Shown here: in pieces, positions 40,613 through 50,915 of the stretch
Layout of the letters: every line of letters starts with the position of its first letter
How positions within the stretch are numbered: the first letter of the stretch is position 1
Origin: Enterobacter asburiae
GTDB taxonomy: Bacteria > Pseudomonadota > Gammaproteobacteria > Enterobacterales > Enterobacteriaceae
Assembly: GCA_011754535.1 (NCBI GenBank)
Contig: JAAQVN010000001.1
Span: 3,844,001-3,908,000 of the forward strand
DNA length: 64,000 nucleotides
Reading direction: 5' to 3'
Made by a program: the position numbers and the translations under genes
The notes under the pieces: generated by a model
What the model saw: only the letters and a program-made list of their open reading frames with translations
Database searches by the model: none
Told to the model about the DNA's origin: nothing

Positions 40613-40918
40613 GCGTCGTTATGTTCCAGTAGCCAAGCGGACTTTAAGCGAATAAATCCAAACTGAAGATAAGGTTAACGGCGTGGATAATAACAATTAA
40701 AGAAGGGATGGAAATAATAAATAACCAAATGGACTAACCTGTTTTAGTTATCGTTCTTAACGATAAAAACGATTAAATAACCTAATGAAATACAACAACA
40801 AAAACAGATAATGCCCCTGAATGTGAGGCTGGTGTCGTTCAGAGCCGTTTTAGTTAATGCTAAAAATTGTGCTTTCCGGTACTATGCGGCGGTTTTTTCC
40901 GCATTACTGAGAGCGATC
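40613..40918. promoter_or_regulatory. cysJ-queD divergent intergenic region with a palindrome
   Basis: A 306-base AT-rich interval with no gene. A perfect palindrome TTATCGTT-CTT-AACGATAA lies at 40748-40766, about 140 bases from cysJ, and could belong to the cysJ control region (CysB is the known activator in E. coli). Near queD a short hairpin ATGCGG/CCGCAT with a T-rich loop lies at 40884-40904, just ahead of the ribosome site. Confidence 0.5.
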
Positions 40919-41281
40919 ATGTCCACCACACTGTTTAAAGATTTCACCTTCGAAGCCGCCCACCACCTTCCGCATGTGCCTGAAGGGCATAAATGCGGCC
41001 GCCTGCACGGGCATTCGTTCATGGTGCGTCTTGAGATCACCGGTGAAGTTGATCCGCATACCGGTTGGATCATGGACTTTGCCGAGCTGAAAGCCGCGTT
41101 TAAGCCGACCTACGATCGTCTGGATCACTACTACCTGAATGAAATCCCGGGTCTTGAAAACCCGACCAGCGAAGTGCTGGCAAAATGGATTTGGGATCAG
41201 ATGAAGCCGCTGGTACCGCTGCTGAGCGCGGTGATGATCAAAGAGACCTGCACGGCAGGCTGCGTGTATCGCGGAGAGTAA
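40919..41281 (+). CDS. queD: 6-carboxy-5,6,7,8-tetrahydropterin synthase QueD
   Basis: Second step of queuosine/7-deazaguanine synthesis. The start at 40919 ([17 protein letters not shown]) gives 120 residues as in E. coli. The zinc histidines are in FEAAHHLP and CGRLHGHSF, with the catalytic Cys in the latter. The upstream in-frame extension is AT-rich leader and rejected. It is convergent with queE, another enzyme of the same pathway. Confidence 0.96.
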   Translation: MSTTLFKDFTFEAAHHLPHVPEGHKCGRLHGHSFMVRLEITGEVDPHTGWIMDFAELKAAFKPTYDRLDHYYLNEIPGLENPTSEVLAKWIWDQMKPLVPLLSAVMIKETCTAGCVYRGE

Positions 41282-41311
41282 AAAAAAGCCCGGCAAACCG
41301 GGCTTTTTTTT
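41282..41311. terminator. Bidirectional terminator between queD and queE
   Basis: AGCCCGG and CCGGGCT pair around CAAA, flanked by an A-run and a T-run. It serves both convergent genes. Confidence 0.95.
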
Positions 41312-41981
41312 AGGCAATATTCAGGTACTTGTGCGTCTGCATCGACAGGCGCCAGTTGCGCGCAATGCAGGTTTCAATGCACAGGCGCGTCGCATCCTCT
41401 TTCTGGCTGATCGGCTGCAGGGCAATCACCCGCTGCTTCTCATCCGTCAGCGTTGCCAGCAGTTCATCCAGCGCTTCGATATCACGCACGCGCCCTACCG
41501 GGTGCTTGATTTCATCCGCGCGCTCCAGCGCCTGAGACAGCACGTCATACCCGCCGCGCATATTCACTTTTGGCGATACCGTCACCCAGGTGGTGTGCGA
41601 GCAGCGCACTTCATGGGTGCCGCTGGTCTCGATCTGGCAGCTGTAGCCGTTCTTTTCGAGCAGCTCGGTCAGCGGCGTCAGATCGTGGATGCAGGGTTCA
41701 CCGCCGGTGATCACGACGTGGCGCGCCGTCCAGCCCTGACGACCAATAATGGCCAGCAGATCCTCTGGACTGCCCGCGCCCCACTTATCGCTCTCTTTGG
41801 TTTTCGCCAGAATGCTAAACAGCGACACTTCCCGATCTGCGAGCTTATCCCACGTATGTTTGGTATCACACCAGGCACAGCCAACCGGGCATCCCTGTAA
41901 ACGAATGAAAATAGCGGGAACGCCGGTAAAGTAACCCTCGCCTTGCAGGGTCTGGAACATCTCGTTAATCGGGTACTGCAT
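41310..41981 (-). CDS. queE: 7-carboxy-7-deazaguanine synthase QueE
   Basis: Radical SAM enzyme that forms 7-carboxy-7-deazaguanine from the QueD product. The CPVGCAWC motif provides the CxxxCxxC cluster ligands. The ATG at 41981 (MQYPINEMFQTLQGEGYF) gives 223 residues as in E. coli; an ATG two codons earlier is also possible. Confidence 0.96.
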   Translation of the reverse strand: MQYPINEMFQTLQGEGYFTGVPAIFIRLQGCPVGCAWCDTKHTWDKLADREVSLFSILAKTKESDKWGAGSPEDLLAIIGRQGWTARHVVITGGEPCIHDLTPLTELLEKNGYSCQIETSGTHEVRCSHTTWVTVSPKVNMRGGYDVLSQALERADEIKHPVGRVRDIEALDELLATLTDEKQRVIALQPISQKEDATRLCIETCIARNWRLSMQTHKYLNIA

Positions 41982-42035
41982 AGTCATCTCAGTAAAGGGG
42001 ATAAACGATAAGTATCGCAGATCCCCGCCGGATGG

Positions 42036-42743
42036 TCATGCTCCATCGGTGCTTTGCGCGCTAATCGCCGCCATAAAGCGCGCGGTAATTTGCTGTGGAC
42101 GGGTAATCGCCCCGCCGACAACGACCGTATGCGCACCCAGCGCCAGGCATCTGGCCGCGCGTTCAGGCGTATCCACATTGCCTTCGGCAATCACCGGAAC
42201 CGTCACGACAGCCAGCACGGCCTTCAGGAACGCGCAGTCGTTCTCCGGAAGCGAATGGCCCGCCGTTTCCGCCGTATAGCCATAAAGCGTGGTGCCGACG
42301 CAGTCAAAGCCAAGCGCCTGCGCCGTCACGGCCTCGTCTACCGTGGAAATATCCGCCATCAGCAGTACCGAGGGATAAGGCGAGCGGATGCGCGTGACCA
42401 GCGTTTCCAGGGATTCCCCACCGGGACGCTCCCGCGCCGTCGCATCAAGCGCAATGATTTCCGGAGAGACGGCCATCAGCTCATCCACCTCCTTCATCGT
42501 GGCGGTGATGAACACCTCACTATCTGAATAATCCCGTTTGATGATGCCGATAACCGGTAAGGACACCTGCTGCTTAATGGCTTTGATATCCACCACGCTG
42601 TTGGCGCGAATGGCGGCGGCCCCGCCCTGTGCCGCCGCCAGCGCCATCCGCGACATGATAAACGGGCTGTGCAGCGGTTCATTTTCCAGCGCCTGACAGG
42701 AGACGACCAGTTTTCCCTTCAGGTTATCCAGTACAGTTTTCAT
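42036..42743 (-). CDS. nanE: N-acetylmannosamine-6-phosphate 2-epimerase (NanE-type)
   Basis: TIM-barrel epimerase that converts ManNAc-6-phosphate to GlcNAc-6-phosphate. The 235 residues contain [47 protein letters not shown] and [17 protein letters not shown], all typical of NanE. It overlaps the EIICB gene by one base and is not accompanied by nanA, nanT or nanK. This suggests that ManNAc-6-phosphate arrives through the PTS rather than from sialic acid cleavage. Confidence 0.9.
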   Translation of the reverse strand: MKTVLDNLKGKLVVSCQALENEPLHSPFIMSRMALAAAQGGAAAIRANSVVDIKAIKQQVSLPVIGIIKRDYSDSEVFITATMKEVDELMAVSPEIIALDATARERPGGESLETLVTRIRSPYPSVLLMADISTVDEAVTAQALGFDCVGTTLYGYTAETAGHSLPENDCAFLKAVLAVVTVPVIAEGNVDTPERAARCLALGAHTVVVGGAITRPQQITARFMAAISAQSTDGA

Positions 42744-44302
42744 TACGATAAGATCTCTTCCACTTCGTTTTTGATAATCGTGACGTGCGGGCCATAAATG
42801 ACCTGCACGCCGTTACCGCGCACGATGACGCCGCGCGCGCCGGTGGCTTTCAGCGCCGCGTCATTCACTTTGCTGCCGTCTTTCACCGTGACGCGAAGAC
42901 GCGTGGCGCAGCAGTCCACCTCTTCGAGATTGTCTTTTCCGCCTAACCCGGCGATCACCGCAACGGCGCGCTCGCTCTGCGATAAGGCCACTTCATTGGC
43001 CATCGCCTCCCTTTCCCGACCCGGCGTGGCAAAATCAAAGCGGTTAATCAGATAGCGGAAAGTGAAGTAGTAGAGGAAGAACCAGGGCACGCCGACCAGC
43101 GGAACGAACATCCAGTTGGTTTTGGCCTCCCCCTGCAGGATGCCGAACAGCACGAAGTCAATAAAACCGCCGGAGAAGGTTTGCCCGATGGTGATGTGCA
43201 GCATGTGTGCGAGCATGAACGCCAGCCCGTCAAACAGCGCGTGAATGACGTAGAGCACCGGGGCAATAAACAGGAAGGAGAACTCGATGGGCTCGGTTAT
43301 TCCCGTCAGAAACGAGGTTAACGCTGCGGAGAGCAGCAGCCCGGCAACGCGCTTTTTATTCTCCGGTTTAGCCGTGTGGTACATCGCCAGACAGGCGCCG
43401 AGCAGGCCAAACATCATCGTAATAAAGCGCCCGGACATGAAGCGTGACGTGCCTTCGTAAAACTGACGCGTCGTGGGATCGGCCAGCTGGGCGAAGAAGA
43501 TCCGCTGCGTGCCCTCCACCAGGTGACCGTTGACAATCTCGCTGCCGCCGAGCGCGGTGGTCCAGAACGGCAGATAGAAGATGTGGTGCAGACCAAACGG
43601 GCCCAGCATGCGTAAAATGAAGCCGTACAGCAGGGTGCCCAGATAACCGGTGGCATCCACCAGCCCACCCAGACCAAAAATCAGCTTCTGGAAGTGCGGC
43701 CAGACCACGGTCATGAGCGCACCGACGAGTATCGCCGCCAGCGAGCTGATAATAGGGACAAAGCGCGAGCCGCCAAAAAAGCCCAGGAACTGCGGAAGCG
43801 CTATCTTGTTAAAACGGTGGTGCAGCGCGCAGGTCACGAGACCAATCACCACGCCGCCAAACACGCCGGTTTCCAGCGTCTGAATGCCCAGCGTCATGCC
43901 CTGCCCGACGGCACCGGGGTTTTCGTGCGCCAGTTTGCCGGTGAGGATCAGCAGCGCGTTGATGGTGGCATTCATCACCAGAAACGCGAGTAGCGCCGCC
44001 AGCCCCGCCGTGCCCTTATCGCTTTTTGCCAGACCGACGGCCACCCCAACGGCAAACAGCACCGAGAGGTTCGCAAACACAATTGAACCGGCACTGCTCA
44101 TGATGGTGAAAATGGCCTGAAGCCAGCTCACATCTAAAAATGGATAGGCCGCCAGCGTATTGGGGTTCGATAACGCCCCGCCGATACCGAGCAGCAGACC
44201 CGCCGCGGGCAACACGGCGATAGGCAACATAAAGGATTTGCCAAAGCGCTGCGCTTTTTCAAACCATCCCCCCGACGAAGCGCCACTGAATATTTGCATC
44301 AT
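42743..44302 (-). CDS. PTS EIICB permease, glucose/N-acetylglucosamine-like family
   Basis: Sugar-transporting phosphotransferase permease. The EIIC part, residues about 15-420, has roughly ten hydrophobic helices and the motif [17 protein letters not shown] typical of the glucose superfamily. The EIIB part follows, with the phosphorylated cysteine in DCCATRLRV, Cys465. No EIIA domain is present, so a separate EIIA (such as Crr) must phosphorylate it. The 519 residues resemble MalX, PtsG and NagE. Start 44302 fits the GGGGGG site eight bases upstream. The adjacent NanE points to N-acetylmannosamine as substrate, which is inference. Confidence 0.88.
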   Translation of the reverse strand: MMQIFSGASSGGWFEKAQRFGKSFMLPIAVLPAAGLLLGIGGALSNPNTLAAYPFLDVSWLQAIFTIMSSAGSIVFANLSVLFAVGVAVGLAKSDKGTAGLAALLAFLVMNATINALLILTGKLAHENPGAVGQGMTLGIQTLETGVFGGVVIGLVTCALHHRFNKIALPQFLGFFGGSRFVPIISSLAAILVGALMTVVWPHFQKLIFGLGGLVDATGYLGTLLYGFILRMLGPFGLHHIFYLPFWTTALGGSEIVNGHLVEGTQRIFFAQLADPTTRQFYEGTSRFMSGRFITMMFGLLGACLAMYHTAKPENKKRVAGLLLSAALTSFLTGITEPIEFSFLFIAPVLYVIHALFDGLAFMLAHMLHITIGQTFSGGFIDFVLFGILQGEAKTNWMFVPLVGVPWFFLYYFTFRYLINRFDFATPGREREAMANEVALSQSERAVAVIAGLGGKDNLEEVDCCATRLRVTVKDGSKVNDAALKATGARGVIVRGNGVQVIYGPHVTIIKNEVEEILS

Positions 44303-44324
44303 TTTTTCATCCCCCCGCTAAAAG

Positions 44325-44369
44325 ATGAAAATTTTTATCACATTAATATTTAATAATGAAAATTATCAT
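44325..44369. promoter_or_regulatory. Direct repeat operator candidates between EIICB and rpiR genes
   Basis: ATGAAAATTTTTAT (44325-44338) and ATGAAAATTATCAT (44356-44369) agree at 12 of 14 bases and lie 31 bases apart, about three helical turns. The second is an imperfect palindrome. They are placed to control the EIICB-nanE operon and the regulator gene. Confidence 0.55.
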
Positions 44370-44467
44370 CAAAAACCAGGAGGCCGATCATACTTTTTTA
44401 AAATGACTGGCATCTTTCCCCCGCTTTCCGCCACACTAGTCGCAGTGAAACACATTAAGGACGTGGC

Positions 44468-45292
44468 ATGTCGGACCATGAAAATCTGCTGCTGAAGCTC
44501 CGCCAGGAAGCTTCCGGGTACAGCCCAACGCAGCAAAAACTCGGCGAGTTTGTCCTGAGCGACCCTGCCCGGGTGCTCTACCTGACCATCACCGAGCTGG
44601 CGCGCGAGAGCCACACCAGCGAGGCCAGCGTGACGCGTCTTTGCCGGACGCTGGGCTGCAAGGGGTATAACGAATTTAAAATGGCGCTGGCGCTGGATAT
44701 TCAGCAGGGCCAGCCCGCGCGTCAGGCGGGGGATGAGATTGACAGCGTGGTGGATGAGTCGGTTCAGGCTCTGCAGGATACCGCGAGACTCCTCGACCGC
44801 TCGCTACTTGAAAAGGCCGCACTGGCGCTGCACCAGGCGCAATCCGTGCAGATTTATGGCGTCGCGGCCAGCGCGATCCTCGGGGAGTACCTGCATTACA
44901 AGCTATTAAGGCTGGGTAAACCTGCACAGCTGTTTAGCGATATGCACCGCGCAGCCATGAATGCGACAACGCTTTCGGCAGAGACGCTGGTGGTGGCGAT
45001 CTCCAGTTCCGGTTCAACGCGAGATTTGCTTCACGTGGTGAAACTTGCCCGCAAGCGAGGCGTGAAAGTTCTTGCGCTCAGCAACACGCCCCGCAGCCCA
45101 CTGGCGTCTCTTAGCGATATGCAACTGGTGGCCGCCAAGCCAGAAGGCCCCCTTAGCGCAGGTGCGCTCAATGCCAAGGTTGGGGTGATGCTGCTGATCG
45201 AATTGCTGACGACATCCATGATTGCGCTGGATGGTCATTACGCTGACGTTAGCCAGCAAACGGCCAGCGCCACGCTTCCTCTTCTGCTCTGA
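44468..45292 (+). CDS. RpiR/MurR-family regulator with SIS domain
   Basis: A 274-residue regulator. The N-terminal RpiR helix-turn-helix is in LTITELARESHTSEASVTRLCRTLG, residues 38-62. The SIS sugar-phosphate domain follows from about residue 110, with VAISSSGSTRDLL as phosphosugar loop. It diverges from the EIICB-nanE operon. A repressor released by a phosphorylated amino sugar such as ManNAc-6-phosphate or GlcNAc-6-phosphate is the likely role. Confidence 0.9.
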   Translation: MSDHENLLLKLRQEASGYSPTQQKLGEFVLSDPARVLYLTITELARESHTSEASVTRLCRTLGCKGYNEFKMALALDIQQGQPARQAGDEIDSVVDESVQALQDTARLLDRSLLEKAALALHQAQSVQIYGVAASAILGEYLHYKLLRLGKPAQLFSDMHRAAMNATTLSAETLVVAISSSGSTRDLLHVVKLARKRGVKVLALSNTPRSPLASLSDMQLVAAKPEGPLSAGALNAKVGVMLLIELLTTSMIALDGHYADVSQQTASATLPLLL

Positions 45293-45300
45293 AAACCATT

Positions 45301-45334
45301 CGCAGGCTTAATAAATAGCCTGCGTTTTATTTTT
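45301..45334 (+). terminator. Terminator after the RpiR regulator
   Basis: CGCAGGCT and AGCCTGCG pair around an eight-base loop and are followed by TTTTATTTTT, nine bases after the stop. Confidence 0.9.
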
Positions 45335-45649
45335 CCCAATTTCACTTAAGCAAGGCTCAATTCATTTATTTGATAAACGTTTGGTGTAACAAAATATTTT
45401 ATTTATTACATTTTGAATTACACTCATCGCGCCACCGCCCTCGATAAAATCTATTTAAAATCATATGGTTGAAATATAAATATTAATAAATTGAATTTTT
45501 CCGCTCTCCGCACTGTCCAATATTTTCCCCTGATTTCCTTTCCTTAAAATAAGCTTAAGACGCTCTCGATTCCTGCGTTTTATTATTTAAATGCCGTTTA
45601 CTTTTGCGCGCCTACAATCCGCCTCATCAATCATAATGAGACGGTATTA
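45335..45649. other. AT-rich intergenic region before the acyl-reductase-like gene
   Basis: About 315 bases that are clearly richer in A and T than the surroundings, with no credible gene. A -10-like TACAAT lies 31 bases before the downstream ATG but without a good -35 box. Such composition suits H-NS binding and recent acquisition, which is inference. Confidence 0.6.
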
Positions 45650-46759
45650 ATGAAGATGTTATTGATTACAGGCGTGACCGGTTTTCTGGGCGGGGCAGTA
45701 CTTGAAAAAATCCTGACCAGCGATCAATCCGTAAAACTCCTTTTGCTTGCCCGCGCCGACGATCCGCAGAGCGGGCTGGCGCGCGTGCAGGAGAACATGC
45801 GTAAGTTTAACGTTCCTGAGAAGAAGCTGGCCTCCCTGAGCGTGGATAATATCCTTATTGGTGACCTCAGCCACCCGGAAGCCTTTCTGAACGATCCCCG
45901 ACTGGACCAGGTTACGCATGTCGTTAACTGTGCGGCAGTTGCGTCATTTGGGAATAACCCGCTGATCTGGAAGGTAAACGTCGAAGGTACCCTTGCGCTG
46001 GCGCGCCGCATGGAGCAGGTCGCAGGGCTGCAGCGTTTCCTGCACGTAGGCACCGCAATGTCATGCACGCCGGAGCAGGATTCGCTGGTCGCCGAAAGTG
46101 CGGAATTCAGAGAAAATGCTGAGCACCTGGTGGAATACACGTATTCGAAGTCAACCATCGAACAGCTGATGCGCCAGAAGTGCCCGAATCTGCCGCTGCT
46201 CATCGCTCGTCCGTCCATCGTCGTCGGCCATACCCGCCACGGCTGCACGCCGTCGAGCAGCATCTTCTGGGTCTTTAGCATGGGCCTGATGCTGCAGAAG
46301 TTTATGTGCTCGATGGAAGACCGGATCGACGTTGTCCCCGTGGATTATTGCGCCGATGCGATGTTAATGCTGCTCAACAGCAACGCGCGTCCGGGAGAAG
46401 TGGTACACATTTCTGCCGGGGAAGAGAATAGCGTTCGCTTTGCGGATATCGATCGGGCGATGGCGCAGGCACTGGAGAAAGCGCCTGTTGGCGATAAGTA
46501 CGCGCAGGTCAGCTACGAAACGCTGGTCAAAATGCGCCGTGAGCTGAAAACAATTTTTGGCCCATGCAACGAACGTCTGATGCTGAGAGCCATGCGTTTA
46601 TACGGTGCCTTTGCCACGCTGAACGTGCGCTTCAGCAACGATAAGCTGCTCAGCATGGGGATGCCAAAGCCACCCCGGTTTACGGATTATATTGCCCGCT
46701 GCGTGCAAACCACCCGGGGGCTAACCATTCCGGAGCAGATGGCGGTCGATTTTAAATAG
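45650..46759 (+). CDS. Stand-alone NAD(P)-binding acyl thioester reductase-like SDR
   Basis: A 369-residue extended short-chain dehydrogenase. The nucleotide motif is G8-VT-G11-FL-G14-G, and the catalytic YxxxK is Y163-TYS-K167. The flanking patterns VVNCAAVASF, VNVEGTLALARRM and LLIARPSIVVGHTRHG follow the NAD_binding_4 family, which includes fatty acyl-CoA reductases and terminal reductase domains of NRPS/PKS and carboxylic acid reductases. No carrier or adenylation gene is adjacent. It lies between the RpiR gene and eno as a single-gene unit with its own terminator. The reaction may be reduction of an acyl-CoA or acyl-carrier thioester; the substrate is unknown. Confidence 0.78.
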   Translation: MKMLLITGVTGFLGGAVLEKILTSDQSVKLLLLARADDPQSGLARVQENMRKFNVPEKKLASLSVDNILIGDLSHPEAFLNDPRLDQVTHVVNCAAVASFGNNPLIWKVNVEGTLALARRMEQVAGLQRFLHVGTAMSCTPEQDSLVAESAEFRENAEHLVEYTYSKSTIEQLMRQKCPNLPLLIARPSIVVGHTRHGCTPSSSIFWVFSMGLMLQKFMCSMEDRIDVVPVDYCADAMLMLLNSNARPGEVVHISAGEENSVRFADIDRAMAQALEKAPVGDKYAQVSYETLVKMRRELKTIFGPCNERLMLRAMRLYGAFATLNVRFSNDKLLSMGMPKPPRFTDYIARCVQTTRGLTIPEQMAVDFK

Positions 46760-46760
46760 C

Positions 46761-46796
46761 CAAAAAAAATGCCAGTCATTCGACTGGCATTTTCAT
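46761..46796. terminator. Bidirectional terminator between the SDR gene and eno
   Basis: ATGCCAGTC and GACTGGCAT pair around ATTC, with an A-run before and TTTTCATTTT after. It serves the convergent SDR and eno transcripts. Confidence 0.93.
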
Positions 46797-46812
46797 TTTA
46801 AGGCTTAAGCAA

Positions 46813-48183
<1,371 letters not shown>

Positions 48184-48193
48184 CTAACTTTTT

Positions 48194-49846
<1,653 letters not shown>

Positions 49847-49859
49847 TTAGGGTGAAACG

Positions 49860-50054
49860 ATGGAATAACCAGGACGGGAAAGTAGTATACCCGAACACGG
49901 CGAGCGCCACAAACTTTCATTCTCCGTCTCCATTCCAGGCCATGACAAACATAAGGAGTGAGAAAATAGCCCCTTTTGGGTAAATGTTTTTGACGCAAAT
50001 CAAGCGCTTGTCATTTAAAAAATCACACAAATTGCGCTTGATCGCAAAATTCCG
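49860..50054. promoter_or_regulatory. mazG-pyrG intergenic region with nested inverted repeats
   Basis: ATCAAGCGC (49999-50007) and GCGCTTGAT (50034-50042) form a perfect inverted repeat after the mazG stop. A perfect CAAGCGCTTG palindrome (50001-50010) lies inside the left arm. TTGACGCAAATCAA (49990-50003) matches FNR half-sites at nine of ten positions. The pyrG promoter should lie between this and the start codon. Confidence 0.45.
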
Positions 50055-50846
50055 TTAGAGATCAGATTCCTGGCGTTTTACTTCCTGCCAGACTTCTTCC
50101 ATAGCGTCGAGATCAATTCCGGTCATTTCCAGGCCGCGCGAGGCCACAATCCGCTCTACTTCACGAAAGCGTCGTTCGAATTTCAGGTTGGCTTTTTGCA
50201 GGGCGGTTTCCGCTTTTACCCCTAAATGGCGAGAAAGGTTGACGGTCGCGAACAGCAGGTCGCCCATCTCTTCCTCCAGCTTTGCTTCATCCACCACCGC
50301 CTGCTGCGCTTCGTGCATCACTTCGTCGATCTCTTCATGCACTTTACCCAGCACCGGTCCCAGTGAATCCCAGTCAAAACCCACGGCCGAGCAGCGTTTC
50401 TGAATTTTGTGGGCGCGCATCAGCGCGGGCAGGCTCAGCGGGATGTCGTCCAGCGCAGAGTGCTGGGACTTTTCAGCGCGCTCGGCGCTTTTTATCTGCT
50501 CCCAGCGGGCCAGCACCTCTGCGCTGTTTCCTGCGGTGGCATCGCCAAAGATATGCGGGTGGCGGCGCTCCAGCTTGTCGCTGATAGCGGCGCAGATATC
50601 CTCAAAGTTAAAGCGCCCTTCCTCCTGCGCCATCTGGGCGTAGAAGACCACCTGGAACAGCAGGTCGCCGAGTTCACCGCGCAGGTCATCAAAGTCCTCG
50701 CGGGAAATGGCGTCCAGCACCTCATAGGTCTCTTCGAGGGTATAGGGCGCGATGGTGGCGAAAGTCTGCTCTTTGTCCCATGGACAGCCGTTTTCCGGGT
50801 CGCGCAGGCGTTTCATGATGCCAAGCAGGCGGTCGATTTGAGTCAT
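50055..50846 (-). CDS. mazG: Nucleoside triphosphate pyrophosphohydrolase MazG
   Basis: Hydrolyses NTPs to NMPs and lowers ppGpp in E. coli. The 263 residues equal the E. coli length, with two MazG repeats: the first around ETYEVLDAISREDFDDLRGELGDLL and the second around EEIDEVMHEAQ and EEEMGDLLFATVNL. It follows relA after 69 bases occupied by a REP unit; mazE and mazF are missing. Confidence 0.97.
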   Translation of the reverse strand: MTQIDRLLGIMKRLRDPENGCPWDKEQTFATIAPYTLEETYEVLDAISREDFDDLRGELGDLLFQVVFYAQMAQEEGRFNFEDICAAISDKLERRHPHIFGDATAGNSAEVLARWEQIKSAERAEKSQHSALDDIPLSLPALMRAHKIQKRCSAVGFDWDSLGPVLGKVHEEIDEVMHEAQQAVVDEAKLEEEMGDLLFATVNLSRHLGVKAETALQKANLKFERRFREVERIVASRGLEMTGIDLDAMEEVWQEVKRQESDL

Positions 50847-50868
50847 GATTATGTCCTGATAAAAAAAT

Positions 50869-50901
50869 GCCGGGTGGCGGCTTACGCCTTACCCGGCCTA
50901 C
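50869..50901. repeat. REP element between relA and mazG
   Basis: A single REP palindrome with GCCGGGTGG and ACCCGGC arms and core CGGCTTACGCC. It occupies the place of mazEF in E. coli. Confidence 0.88.
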
Positions 50902-50915
50902 AAAAGAGGGAAATC

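Noticed and set aside
40884..40904. Possible riboswitch or attenuator hairpin before queD
   Set aside because: The stem is only six bases and no preQ1 aptamer pattern is visible. It is kept only as a note in the intergenic entry.
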